Numbered from the stretch's first letter, positions 8,139 through 18,508 are shown. The stretch: 64,000 nt of DNA from Jeotgalibaca ciconiae (GCF_003955755.1 NZ_CP034465.1:930001-994000); one strand, 5' to 3'. Notes: generated from the letters alone by a model not told the origin. A program made the numbers and translations.

Positions 8139-8287
8139 TTATCAAGGAATACAGAGAATTTAAACACCCTCTTTCCTTGATAAATCGTAGTTATCAAGGA
8201 AAGAGGGTTGTAAAAAAGAAGGCTTTCCCTGACAAGTTATTTTTATCAAGGAAAGTGTCCACTTTAATTGGTACCTTTACCTGATAA
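8139..8287. repeat. Multi-hairpin intergenic array, TTATCAAGGAAAG type
   Basis: Six alternating arms of one motif. A perfect 18-bp inverted repeat (8166-8183 with 8191-8208, 7-nt loop) and a second hairpin (8223-8235 with 8243-8255) lie between outer arms TTATCAAGG (8139-8147) and CCTGATAA (8280-8287). The imperfect positions of the second hairpin become G-U pairs only if transcribed from the minus strand, i.e. as the 3' end of the topB message. It resembles the array at 4014 in layout but not in sequence. Confidence 0.82.
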
Positions 8288-8343
8288 AAATTATAAAATT
8301 AATATTTTTAGGCTCCCCAACTTCATTTGACAGAGAACCACAA

Positions 8344-8385
8344 AAAGCAATGACCTGGACGACAATCATCCAGATTCATTGCTTT
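8344..8385 (-). terminator. Terminator of topB
   Basis: Stem AAAGCAATGA / TTCATTGCTTT extended by CTGGA/TCCAG; on the minus strand it ends in TTTTTG just after the topB stop codon. Confidence 0.8.
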
Positions 8386-8390
8386 AACTG

Positions 8391-10583
8391 TTATTTATCC
8401 AACTTCAATCCTTTTAATGCTTCAAACATAGCATTATTAACCGGCTCTTCTTTTTGTTGGCTCTTCAGATATTTTTGAACATCCCGTTTATCGGCCTTTT
8501 TTCCGCCGGTTTTCTTTCTTCGCTCTTGGAAAGCGGAAAGCTTTTCACGGTGTCCGCATTTACATACAAACATCTGGCCGTCTCCTTCGCCTACTAATTC
8601 TAGTTTCTTATGGCATACTGGACAACGAGCGTTAGTGACTTTGGAAACATTTTTGCGGTAGCCACATTCACGGTCTTGGCATACCAACATTTTTCCTCTT
8701 TTACCATTTACTTCAAGCATTGGCTTTCCACAATCCGGACAATGTTTGGTCGTTAAATTATCATGTTTGAATTGTGTATCACTTCTTTTAATTTCTGAAA
8801 CGATTTCTTTTGTATATTCTTTCATCTCATTAATAAAATGCTCTTTTTTCAATTTTCCTTTGGCAATCTGCTCCAGCTTCAATTCCCATTCGCCAGTGAG
8901 TTCTGCAGATTTTAATTCTGCCGGCACTAACTCAAGTAACTGTCGGCCTTTTCCTGTCGTGTGAATTCGAGTACCGCGCTTTTCAAGCATAAATGAGCTA
9001 AAAAGTTTATCAATAATATCTGCGCGTGTCGCCACTGTTCCTAATCCGCCGGTCTCTTTTAGGGTTTGCGTAATTTTTTTATCATTAGAATCCATGTATT
9101 TTGCTGGATTCTCCATAGCAGAAAGTAAGGTTGCTTCTGTAAAAGCTGCGGGTGGTTTTGTTTGTCCGCTCGTTTCAGAAACATAGGAGATTGTTAACTG
9201 ATCTCCTTTTTTCAATTGAGGAAGAATTTGTTCTTTCAAATCATCTTCTTCATCGATTTCATCCAACTGATTGTCGTATACCTCACGCCAACCTGCCTCT
9301 AGAATTGTTTTTCCTCTTGCCACAAATCGCTCTCCATTTAACTCTGCTTCCAAAGTTACTTGTTCCCAGACTTCTGCTGGAAATAGAACAGCTAAGAAAC
9401 GTTTCACGACTAAATCATAAATTTTCCGTTCCCGATCCGACAATTTTTGCAATGGAATTGATTGTTCTGTTGGAATAATCGCATGGTGGTCGGATACTTT
9501 ACTATCATCAACAAATGATTTATTTGCTTTGATTGGTCTAGACGTTACTTTTGCCACTAATGAACGATACTGCGGCGATGCAATTGCCCTTAATCGATCT
9601 GGGATTGTAGATACAATATCTGTCGATAAGTAGCGTGAATCAGTACGAGGATAGGTAAGAACTTTGTGTCTTTCGTATAAATTTTGCATCAAATTCAATG
9701 TTTCTTTAGCAGAGTAACCAAAGAAACGATTCGCATCTCTTTGCAGTTCAGTTAAATCATATAAGCCAGATGGGTATGTTTTCTTTTGCTTTCTATTAAC
9801 AGAAGAAACATCCACGCTCTTCTGGTTCAACTTCTTCACTAATTGTTGGATTTTTTCACGATCGAAAGAGCGAGTCTGACCGCTTTGTTTATCCTGCCAA
9901 ATCAATTTCATGTCATTTTCTGTTATAAGCTCAATTCCATAATAGCTTTTAGGCTGAAAATTCTTTATTTCTTCTTCTCGTTTTGCAATCATTGCAACGA
10001 CTGGCGTTTGCACACGTCCGGTATTGAGTTGGGCATTGTATTTTGTCGTAAGCGCACGAGTCGCATTCAAACCAATGTACCAATCAGCTTCTGAACGAGC
10101 AACTGCTGATTGATATAAGTTTTCATATGTTTTTCCTGGTTTTAGCTTATTAAATCCGTCTTTGATTGCTTTATCTGTAACGGAGGAAATCCATAATCGT
10201 TTCATCGGCTTGTGTACATTAGCTTTTTCGATAATCCAGCGAGCCACTAACTCCCCTTCACGCCCGGCATCTGTGGCGATAATAATATCGTCGATATCTT
10301 TACGAAGCATTTGTTTCTTTACTGCTTGAAACTGGCTGGAAGTTTGACGAATAACTGTTAATTTCAAATCTTTCGGCAACATGGGTAAGTCATTTAAATT
10401 CCATGTTTTATACTTATTATCATATTGCTCTGGCTCTGCAAGCGTCACTAAATGACCTAATGCCCAGGTAACCACATATTGGTTTCCTTCTATATATCCT
10501 TGGCCTTTCTTGTTACAATTTAAAACTTTGGCAATATCTCTTGCAACAGAGGGCTTTTCTGCTAGTACTAAACTTTTTCCCAT
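8391..10583 (-). CDS. topB: DNA topoisomerase III (type IA)
   Basis: Relaxes and decatenates DNA by single-strand passage. The TOPRIM domain at the N-terminus contains E9 in LAEKPSVA and the metal-binding DAGREGE at 105-111. The active-site tyrosine is Y311 in YPRTDSRYL. The C-terminus carries two zinc-ribbon-like cysteine sets (CPDCGKPM with CQDRECGY, and CPVCHKKL with CKCG) and a basic tail. Length 730 aa is typical of Firmicute chromosomal TopB, and no conjugation genes are near, so this is the housekeeping copy. AAGGAG lies somewhat far (12 bases) from the start. Confidence 0.95.
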   Translation of the reverse strand: MGKSLVLAEKPSVARDIAKVLNCNKKGQGYIEGNQYVVTWALGHLVTLAEPEQYDNKYKTWNLNDLPMLPKDLKLTVIRQTSSQFQAVKKQMLRKDIDDIIIATDAGREGELVARWIIEKANVHKPMKRLWISSVTDKAIKDGFNKLKPGKTYENLYQSAVARSEADWYIGLNATRALTTKYNAQLNTGRVQTPVVAMIAKREEEIKNFQPKSYYGIELITENDMKLIWQDKQSGQTRSFDREKIQQLVKKLNQKSVDVSSVNRKQKKTYPSGLYDLTELQRDANRFFGYSAKETLNLMQNLYERHKVLTYPRTDSRYLSTDIVSTIPDRLRAIASPQYRSLVAKVTSRPIKANKSFVDDSKVSDHHAIIPTEQSIPLQKLSDRERKIYDLVVKRFLAVLFPAEVWEQVTLEAELNGERFVARGKTILEAGWREVYDNQLDEIDEEDDLKEQILPQLKKGDQLTISYVSETSGQTKPPAAFTEATLLSAMENPAKYMDSNDKKITQTLKETGGLGTVATRADIIDKLFSSFMLEKRGTRIHTTGKGRQLLELVPAELKSAELTGEWELKLEQIAKGKLKKEHFINEMKEYTKEIVSEIKRSDTQFKHDNLTTKHCPDCGKPMLEVNGKRGKMLVCQDRECGYRKNVSKVTNARCPVCHKKLELVGEGDGQMFVCKCGHREKLSAFQERRKKTGGKKADKRDVQKYLKSQQKEEPVNNAMFEALKGLKLDK

Positions 10584-10690
10584 TATATAAATAAACTCCT
10601 TATTTCGTGCTTTTTGTCAGTAATACTATATCACAAAAACACAGGAGAGGTGTGTTCCTTGTTTGGTGAATAAAATTTTCATTATTTAAA

Positions 10691-10718
10691 CTGATAGCGA
10701 TTTAGTTTGTGGTATGAT
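10691..10718 (+). promoter_or_regulatory. Promoter of the degV-family gene
   Basis: CTGATA (-35), 16-bp spacer, and TG-g-TATGAT extended -10 (10713-10718). An ATG at 10714 lies inside the -10 box, which rules that codon out as the translation start. Confidence 0.65.
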
Positions 10719-10758
10719 GGAAAAAAACATACGATTGTATTTGGCTAAAGGAGATATT

Positions 10759-11610
10759 ATGCGAAAGATTGTTCTTACTACCGAAAGCGGTGCAGATTTA
10801 CCAGAAAAATTGGTGCATAAATTTGGCATCAAAGTAGTACCTATGCATGTCATCATGGATGGAAAAGATTATAAAGACGGCTCGATTCCTGTAACAGATA
10901 TTTTTGATTATTACGAAAGCACTAAAAAAATCCCTTCTACCACTTCAACAAACCCAAATGAATATACAGAATTATTCCAAGCTGTTCGAGCGGAAAACCC
11001 TGAAAGTATGATTGTCCATGTTGGTTATACATCCCAAGCCTCCTCTTCTTTTCAAAATGCTCTAATTGCAGGCGAAGATTTCAATGATATCTATTTTGTA
11101 GACACTTTAAATGTAACGGGCGGTTTAGGTGCAGTTGTTTTATATGCAGCAGAGCTACTGCAAGATCATCCAACTATTGGTGGGGAAGACCTGATTGCTG
11201 CGATTGAACAGGTTGTTCCGAAAACGAAATTAGCCTTTTTACCTGGTAATCTAGAATATCTGCGGGCAGGCGGGCGAGTTACTAATGCCCAATATTTAGG
11301 TGCTTCTTTGTTAAAATTAAAACCGATGATTGAATTGATTAACGGCAAACTTGTTTCAACAAAAAAATATCGCGGGAAAATGCTTAAAGCAACAACTACT
11401 CTCTTACATGATTATTTTAAAAACTACAATATTGATCGCAAACAGCTCTATTTCATTTATTCTGTTGGTCTCGAAGAAGAGATTAAGCGAGAACTGGAGA
11501 AGGTAGCTGCAGAATATGACTTTCACCATATCGAATGGATTGAAGCAGGTTGCGTGATTACTTGCCATAGCGGACCCGGAGCTTTCGGAGTTGCCGGAAT
11601 AGAAATCTAA
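10759..11610 (+). CDS. DegV family fatty-acid-binding protein
   Basis: DegV/FakB-type protein that binds a fatty acid, usually for presentation to the FakA kinase in exogenous fatty acid incorporation. The N-terminal VLTTESGADLP, the central TSTNPNEYTELF and the C-terminal CHSGPGAFGVAG are family hallmarks. 283 aa from the ATG at 10759, which has AAAGGAG at the right distance; the upstream in-frame ATG at 10714 overlaps the promoter. A single-gene unit, with its own promoter and a short terminator. Which fatty acid it prefers cannot be told. Confidence 0.9.
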   Translation: MRKIVLTTESGADLPEKLVHKFGIKVVPMHVIMDGKDYKDGSIPVTDIFDYYESTKKIPSTTSTNPNEYTELFQAVRAENPESMIVHVGYTSQASSSFQNALIAGEDFNDIYFVDTLNVTGGLGAVVLYAAELLQDHPTIGGEDLIAAIEQVVPKTKLAFLPGNLEYLRAGGRVTNAQYLGASLLKLKPMIELINGKLVSTKKYRGKMLKATTTLLHDYFKNYNIDRKQLYFIYSVGLEEEIKRELEKVAAEYDFHHIEWIEAGCVITCHSGPGAFGVAGIEI

Positions 11611-11611
11611 C

Positions 11612-11638
11612 AAAAAAGCGGACAAGTCCGCTTTTTTT
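11612..11638. terminator. Terminator after the degV-family gene
   Basis: Stem AAAAAAGCGGAC / GTCCGCTTTTTTT. The same hairpin core forms the left end of the 205-bp repeat family. Placed between convergent genes it can serve both. Confidence 0.88.
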
Positions 11639-11639
11639 G

Positions 11640-13289
<1,650 letters not shown>

Positions 13290-13316
13290 CTACCTCTTCT
13301 TTTATTTTGTACCTCC

Positions 13317-13345
13317 ATGATAGTGGAATGGTTTTCTCATTGCAA
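13317..13345 (-). promoter_or_regulatory. Promoter of dexB
   Basis: On the minus strand TTGCAA (-35), 17-bp spacer, TATCAT (-10). The -35 is inside the cre site at 13340-13354. Confidence 0.65.
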
Positions 13346-13354
13346 ACGGTTCCT
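13340..13354. promoter_or_regulatory. CcpA cre site overlapping the dexB -35
   Basis: TTGCAAACGGTTCCT matches the consensus WTGNAANCGNWNNCW at every fixed position. CcpA bound here would block polymerase access to the dexB promoter. Confidence 0.75.
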
Positions 13355-13415
13355 GACTTTTCCTCATTGAAAATTAAAAATTGCAGTATAATAACGGTAA
13401 GGAGTTGATAATGAT

Positions 13416-14072
13416 ATGGAAATAAATATTCAATCTATGGAAGATTATCTTTCTTATCAAGGAAAAAAATATATCGCCCCAGAAAAAGCTGGTGAGCGTA
13501 AAATAGAGATGGAGACTTTTAAAAAAGAGGGCCAGCTTGCGCGAAAAGAATTCCAAGAACTTTCGAAAGCAGTACATGCTCGGTTATCGGATTTTAATAT
13601 GCAAAAAGTGAGCGGCTGGATGAATCAAGCTCAAATTGGCCGTCCACATTTTTGGTGTTATTTTAAAACAGAAACAGAGACCAGAGCCGATTCCTGTTTC
13701 GCAATTCGTCTGTTGACGATTGAAGAACGATTGGGTATTTCCGTTGAAGTTAGTTTTATTGAACGAGGAGTGATTCCGGAAACGATTGTTCGTCAAAATC
13801 AAGTTCTAGAAGTACCAATTAGCGAGCCCTTATATTATCTTGTTCAAGAAAATGGCGAAAGCCAACGTGAAGCTGGCACAGAAGATATTCGCGAAAAATT
13901 AAAATCAAAAGTCTTAGACGGCAGCGTGCGGAAAGTGCTCGTAAAATATGACATTCCAAAAATTAGTGAATTCGAAACGAATGAAGAATTGATAGAGGAA
14001 ATTATAAATGGATTCAAAATGTTGGATCCCTACCGTTTAGCAACACGAAAAGAGGGCAAGTCCGACTTGTGA
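13416..14072 (+). CDS. Conserved hypothetical protein, C-terminus extended into a repeat remnant
   Basis: I do not recognise the family. 218 aa, soluble, no signal peptide or membrane segment; charged N-terminal helix-forming region (about 1-60), then an alpha/beta-looking middle with HFWCYFKTE and EERLGISVEVSFIERG. AAGGAG lies 11 bases before the start, and a TATAAT (13387-13392) lies just upstream. The last eight codons (RKEGKSDL) and the stop fall inside a degenerate copy of the 205-bp repeat family, so the original C-terminus may have been altered by it. A single gene between dexB and the ATPase gene. Confidence 0.7.
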   Translation: MEINIQSMEDYLSYQGKKYIAPEKAGERKIEMETFKKEGQLARKEFQELSKAVHARLSDFNMQKVSGWMNQAQIGRPHFWCYFKTETETRADSCFAIRLLTIEERLGISVEVSFIERGVIPETIVRQNQVLEVPISEPLYYLVQENGESQREAGTEDIREKLKSKVLDGSVRKVLVKYDIPKISEFETNEELIEEIINGFKMLDPYRLATRKEGKSDL

Positions 14073-14110
14073 GTTGGACATTGATGGCAGAACTTATACT
14101 ACCCTAGTCT
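14048..14110 (+). repeat. Internally deleted copy E of the 205-bp repeat family
   Basis: Carries a left end (AAAAGAGGGCAAGTCCGACT) joined directly to a right end (GGACATTGATGGCAGAACTT, then CCCTAGTCTA); the middle about 140 bp of the family are missing. It overlaps the end of the preceding gene. Confidence 0.75.
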
Positions 14111-14330
14111 AAAATAAAGACGTTCAAGCTCATTTTACAGCCTGAATGTCTTTATTTTTTGGGAATAAAGATGTTCAATGTTAAATTTCTTGCTGATCAT
14201 CTTTATTTCTTGAAAATAACGATGTTCGGCCACAAGATGCCCTCTGAACGTCTGTTTCTGTAAATGCATCCATATCCACTCGGCCAGGAATTGAGAGCTG
14301 GATATTAATGTCAGAAAAACTTAGACTACC
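14111..14330 (+). repeat. Second hairpin-repeat family, copy 1
   Basis: Shares about 130 bp with 39312-39435. It is built of alternating arms: AAATAAAGACGTTCA (14112-14126) with TGAATGTCTTTATTT (14143-14157), then AATAAAGATG with CATCTTTATT, then a degenerate third pair. The first pair is followed by T-runs and would terminate the upstream gene. The tail resembles the right end of the 205-bp family. Confidence 0.75.
14112..14160 (+). terminator. Terminator formed by the first hairpin of the second repeat family
   Basis: 15-bp stem with one G-U pair, 16-nt loop and a run of T after the 3' arm, 40 bases after the preceding stop codon. Confidence 0.65.
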
Positions 14331-14420
14331 ATTTTGCAATTTCTGACGGAATAGGAGCTGTTTGTAGGTTGCTAAAGCAGCCACACCCATGACAAAAGGG
14401 AGAGTCCACGTTTGAACGCT
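14329..14420. repeat. Degenerate repeat block also found at 23569-23700
   Basis: Two sub-blocks match the distant region: ATTTCTGACGGAATAGG, and a GTTGCT-AAGC-CCATGACAA-like stretch. It completes the gene-free stretch 14073-14469; apparent reading frames here are not genes. Confidence 0.6.
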
Positions 14421-14469
14421 CACTCTCCCTTTGAGGCACCAGCACCAGAAATCATAATGCCAGCCGTTT

Positions 14470-16893
14470 TTATGCTTTTACAATATCTTCTGAAATAATT
14501 GTGAATAGATCAGCTTCATCGTCAATTGCCAGACGATTACTCTGCTGAAGCTTCGTTTTTTCGAACAAACTTCGAGCAGAACGAGCATTCCCAAAATGAC
14601 TGTCTCGTTTCTCAAATCCTTCTTCAAAAACATGTTGAACTGTTTCTTTTGCTTCATCCGTCAAGATAAAACCTTGCTGACTTGCTCCCATTAGGAAAAT
14701 TTCTGTTAATTCAGCACTACTGTAGTCAGGAAAATCAATGGTATACGCAACTCGACTACGAATACCAGAATTCATGTTTAACATTAATTCCATTTCTCCT
14801 GGATAACCTGCCATAATCACGACAAGTTTATCACGGTTGTCTTCCATTTCCTTAATTAACGTACTGATCGCTTCAAAACCAAAATCACTTTCAGAACCAG
14901 AATAGAGTGAGTAAGCTTCGTCAATAAATAGTACGCCGCCATAAGCTTCTTTGATTTTCTCCAAAGTTTTCGGCCCCGTTTGACCGACATATTGCCCCAC
15001 TAAGTCATCTCTGGTTACTTCGATCATATGTCCACGTTTCAGAACACCAATGGATTTCAAAATCTGGCTGATTAAACGAGCAATAGTCGTCTTACCTGTA
15101 CCTGGTTTTCCAGTAAATACCATATGCAGAGACAAATCATTGGTTCCATGTCCAAGTTCTTCCCGTCGCTTTTCAGCACGCACATAATTAATAATGGATT
15201 TCACTTGCTCTTTTACATCGGCAAGTCCTACTAAGCTTTGTAATTCATCCATTAAGTCCTTAATATCATCGCCAAATAATTGATCTGGATTAATACCGAA
15301 ATCTAATGGTTCTAGAATGACCAAATCTTCTTCTGTTAACGAACGGTCACTCAATCGATAGGCTCTTTCACGCATAGCCGATTCCATAATATTTCGAACA
15401 GCCCGAGCATTGGCAAATTGGGGAGATACTTTTTCTTGGTTAATCTTAATCAGAAAAGCTTTCTCAGCTTCCTCTGTTAATGTATAGTGATTGTCTTCCG
15501 CTTGATCGGTCGCAATATCCAGCAGCTCTTTATCAGAAAAATCATCAAAATAAATTTGCATATTAATGCGGCTTGATAAGCCAGGATTCGACTTGAGTAA
15601 TTCTTTCATTCCAGCATCATAACCGGCCAAGACAACAATAAAATCATTGCGATAATCTTCCATTGCCTTAATCAGTACTTCAATCGCCTCAGCACCGTAA
15701 TCACCATGATCACTCTTGGCAGGAGACAGAGAGTATGCCTCATCTATAAAAAGAACGCCGCCTTTAGCTGATTCAATAATTTCACGCGTCTTTTGAGCAG
15801 TTTGTCCCATATAACCACCGACTAAATCGGAACGGTCCACTTCAACTAATTGACCTGTTTCCAAAATTCCTAATGAATAGAAAATATCTCCTAAAATACG
15901 GGCGACGGTCGTTTTTCCTGTTCCTGGATTTCCAGAAAAGGCAAAGTGATAACTGGGTTGTTCACCTTTTTCAATCGATAGCATATAGGCGCGGCGTTTG
16001 TCATATTCCATCAGCTTCACGATCCGGTTGATTGTATCCTTCACTTCGTCTAAGCCTACTAATTCATTTAATTCTTCTAAAACATCTTCGATGTGGGGGC
16101 GTGTTTTCTTATAAGGTTGCGCTGTTTCGATGCCAAATGGATTTTGAATCGTAGAACGTTTTCCCTTTTTAGGTTGCATGCTGTCAATCAAAGATTCTAC
16201 TTTGGCTGTACTATGAGATAAGGGGCGCGTTCTTTTTAGATACTCATAAATTTTGCGGCATTCCTCAAAATCACCATGAATATAATGTGCATACACACGG
16301 TCATATTCGATATCATCGTCGTAACCATGCTTTTCAGATACTTCAATTGAATTTAAAATCGTTTCTAACGACTCTTCTTGTTGCAGGTAAATCTTCGTCT
16401 TTAAGCGATGGGAGGCATATAATTTTGGTTGTCTTTCCAAGACTACTTCTGTCATTTCCAAGGCTCTGTCTAATTGATTGCGCTCAAATGCCAGAGATGC
16501 TAAAATTCGAGCTGCTTCCCAATTTTTCTCATTAATCGCATAAGCTCGCTCTGCTAATTGTTTTGCCTCATCCGTGAAGTTTTGTTGCAGATACAATTGC
16601 GCCAGCAAAACTAAATAGGAGTCTGCCTCTGGGTTCGTTTCAACTGCTTTTTGAACATATGCCATTGCCTTGTTATAATCATGATTTCGATAATAGCTTA
16701 GCCCCAATAAATAATTCACTTGCGGATGATCTGGAAATTGATGATGCGCTTCTCTAAGAATAGGGACACTGCTCAAGGCCATATTGTTCTTGATATTGTA
16801 CTCCATCCCCCGCAAACGATCCTCTATATTTTCAATTGTCATTTTTTGAGATTCGTTTGCTTCAATTGTTTCTTCCGGTGCTGTTTTTTCCAT
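14470..16893 (-). CDS. TPR-containing tandem AAA+ ATPase (CbxX/CfqX-SpoVK-EccA type)
   Basis: 807 aa. The N-terminal third (about residues 20-240) is a series of tetratricopeptide-like helical pairs (e.g. HPQVNYLLGLSYYRNHDYNKAM). Two AAA+ modules of the CbxX/CfqX class follow: Walker A GNPGTGKT at 322-329 with Walker B FIDEAYSL near 382, and Walker A GKPGTGKT at 595-602 with FIDEAYSLY near 655. Both have arginine-finger regions (SRI, SRV). The architecture is like EccA of type VII secretion and the SpoVK/CbbX remodellers. No ESX genes are present nearby. I use the ATG at 16893, which has AGGAGGAG; the longer reading frame upstream has no such site. Likely a protein-remodelling ATPase; the client is unknown. 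Confidence 0.85.
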   Translation of the reverse strand: MEKTAPEETIEANESQKMTIENIEDRLRGMEYNIKNNMALSSVPILREAHHQFPDHPQVNYLLGLSYYRNHDYNKAMAYVQKAVETNPEADSYLVLLAQLYLQQNFTDEAKQLAERAYAINEKNWEAARILASLAFERNQLDRALEMTEVVLERQPKLYASHRLKTKIYLQQEESLETILNSIEVSEKHGYDDDIEYDRVYAHYIHGDFEECRKIYEYLKRTRPLSHSTAKVESLIDSMQPKKGKRSTIQNPFGIETAQPYKKTRPHIEDVLEELNELVGLDEVKDTINRIVKLMEYDKRRAYMLSIEKGEQPSYHFAFSGNPGTGKTTVARILGDIFYSLGILETGQLVEVDRSDLVGGYMGQTAQKTREIIESAKGGVLFIDEAYSLSPAKSDHGDYGAEAIEVLIKAMEDYRNDFIVVLAGYDAGMKELLKSNPGLSSRINMQIYFDDFSDKELLDIATDQAEDNHYTLTEEAEKAFLIKINQEKVSPQFANARAVRNIMESAMRERAYRLSDRSLTEEDLVILEPLDFGINPDQLFGDDIKDLMDELQSLVGLADVKEQVKSIINYVRAEKRREELGHGTNDLSLHMVFTGKPGTGKTTIARLISQILKSIGVLKRGHMIEVTRDDLVGQYVGQTGPKTLEKIKEAYGGVLFIDEAYSLYSGSESDFGFEAISTLIKEMEDNRDKLVVIMAGYPGEMELMLNMNSGIRSRVAYTIDFPDYSSAELTEIFLMGASQQGFILTDEAKETVQHVFEEGFEKRDSHFGNARSARSLFEKTKLQQSNRLAIDDEADLFTIISEDIVKA

Positions 16894-17121
16894 GCTTACT
16901 CCTCCTTCCTCTGTTATTTTTTTATGTACTTCTGTCTTATTCATTGCATTATATTCTATCATATAAGTCGCTAAAAGTTGTTATTATTTGCTTGTTATCA
17001 TTATTTTTTCACTTTTTTCATTTTGATGAATCTGTATTTTATACTGTTATATTTTTTAGAAATTCTTTTTCATTCTGCCCAACTTTCCTTCTTGTCTATC
17101 ATCGATATTTTTCATAAACAA

Positions 17122-17150
17122 TGGTATGATAATAGTAGAAAGCGCTTTAA
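17122..17150 (+). promoter_or_regulatory. Extended -10 promoter and cre-like site before the phosphoribosyltransferase
   Basis: TG-g-TATGAT at 17122-17130, then AGAAAGCGCTTTAA (17138-17151), which has the palindromic core of a cre but misses two consensus positions. The rest of 16894-17174 is AT-rich with nothing else recognised. Confidence 0.45.
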
Positions 17151-17174
17151 TTTAACTAGAAAGGATGAAGTGAA

Positions 17175-17816
17175 ATGAAAAGAGCACAATTCCTTGACCG
17201 ACACGATGCTGGTCGACAACTTGCCGAAAAATTAACTGCTTATCAAGGAGAAAATTCGATTGTTTTTGCATTGCCTCGTGGCGGTGTTCCTTTAGGTGTG
17301 GAAGTTGCCAAACACTTGCAAGTCCCTCTCAAGCTAATTATTACTAAAAAAATTGGACACCCTTTTAATCCTGAATATGCGATTGGGGCAATTTCAGAAC
17401 ACGGTAAAGCTATTTATAATATGTCTGAAATTATGCAGGTAGATAAAGAATGGCTGATGAATGAAGAAGCTAGACTGAAAAACGAAATAAAAAGGCGTCG
17501 GTATAAGTATAACAACAAAGGTTTCCCTGAATCACTTGAAGGAAAAACAGCCATCATCGTCGACGATGGCATTGCAACCGGCTATACAATGTTGGCAGCC
17601 ATTGATGACGTAAAGAAGCAAAACCCCCAAAAAATAGTAGTCGCGATTCCGGTAGTTCCTGAATCCATGGCAAAAAAACTAGAAGAAGAAGTACATGAAT
17701 TAATTACATTGGAACGTACCCGCCATTATTTAGGGGCTGTAGGTGCTTATTATGCAAAGTTTAATCAGTTGAATGATTCAGATGTCATTGAACTACTAAA
17801 AAACAAATATACTTAG
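17175..17816 (+). CDS. Type I phosphoribosyltransferase domain protein
   Basis: 213 aa. It carries a PRPP-binding loop IIVDDGIATGYTM (DDGIATG at 130-136) and a conserved start FALPRGGVPLGVEVA, both typical of the stand-alone phosphoribosyltransferase group often annotated as predicted PRTase or erythromycin-esterase-linked domain. The substrate base is unknown. AAAGGA precedes the ATG. It converges on the C39 peptidase gene with 2 bases between stops and no obvious terminator, so read-through or antisense overlap is possible. Confidence 0.8.
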   Translation: MKRAQFLDRHDAGRQLAEKLTAYQGENSIVFALPRGGVPLGVEVAKHLQVPLKLIITKKIGHPFNPEYAIGAISEHGKAIYNMSEIMQVDKEWLMNEEARLKNEIKRRRYKYNNKGFPESLEGKTAIIVDDGIATGYTMLAAIDDVKKQNPQKIVVAIPVVPESMAKKLEEEVHELITLERTRHYLGAVGAYYAKFNQLNDSDVIELLKNKYT

Positions 17817-17818
17817 TT

Positions 17819-18508
17819 TTACAAAGAATAAGACCAGTAATTCATTCCCGCTTCTTCGATGATCGAGCTTTCATACCAATTGTAGTTATGGAATTTATTT
17901 TCCAAATCATCATTGGGATCATTCAAACTGAATTTTCCGTCTTGATAACCGGTCAAGAGCATAATATGCCCAACATCAGTGAATTGACTTACATCTACAG
18001 AAACGATTACTAAGTGTCCTTTTTCCAGTTCTTCTTTTGCCCATTCAATATTATTACCTAGGTTTAAGAAGTCCAACTCATGAAATAATGCATAATCTTC
18101 AAAAATCTCCCAGCTCGTCCCGGCTCCATAGATATAGTAATCATTTTGAGCCCATTCTTGAACAGTAGCTGGTGTAGATTCAAATCCATAATAATTCCCA
18201 ATCATCGCTAAAGTTGCGATAGCACAGCCATTTTCTGCCATATTTTCATCGCCGTCCGTACCGTACGAGATGTCTTTCCATTCATCCGCTGTTTGAAGAA
18301 ATAAAGGTACATCGCTTGTACGCACTAATTCGATTTTTGAAGGATGTTCCTCTCTATTAGGAACATCTTTTTCACTGGTAACGTTTTGGACATTTTCATT
18401 ATTAATAATAACCGACGATTTGGGTTCATTTTCTTTTTGCTCATGATAGTAAGTAAAGCCCATTGCAACTACTAATAGTAACAAAGTTGCTTTAAAAAAA
18501 TTCTTCAT
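17819..18508 (-). CDS. Secreted or membrane-anchored C39-like cysteine peptidase
   Basis: 229 aa. The N-terminal hydrophobic stretch (about residues 5-20) with a basic start looks like a signal peptide or anchor, placing the enzyme outside the cell. The papain-like peptidase_C39_2 core shows C95 in ENGCAIATLAM, H181 in VGHIMLLTGY, and N196/D197 in LNDPND. This fold includes peptidases and non-bacteriocin processing proteins; no bacteriocin or ABC exporter is nearby. The substrate is unknown. Confidence 0.82.
   Translation of the reverse strand: MKNFFKATLLLLVVAMGFTYYHEQKENEPKSSVIINNENVQNVTSEKDVPNREEHPSKIELVRTSDVPLFLQTADEWKDISYGTDGDENMAENGCAIATLAMIGNYYGFESTPATVQEWAQNDYYIYGAGTSWEIFEDYALFHELDFLNLGNNIEWAKEELEKGHLVIVSVDVSQFTDVGHIMLLTGYQDGKFSLNDPNDDLENKFHNYNWYESSIIEEAGMNYWSYSL

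Noticed and set aside
8391-10583. topB as part of a conjugative element
   Set aside because: No relaxase, T4SS or integrase genes nearby; the neighbours are chromosomal housekeeping genes.
10714-10758. Longer degV-family start at 10714
   Set aside because: That ATG is within the -10 box of the promoter; the ATG at 10759 has AAAGGAG.
17819-18508. C39 peptidase as part of a bacteriocin export system
   Set aside because: It is a stand-alone exported protein without ABC exporter, double-glycine peptide or immunity genes around it.
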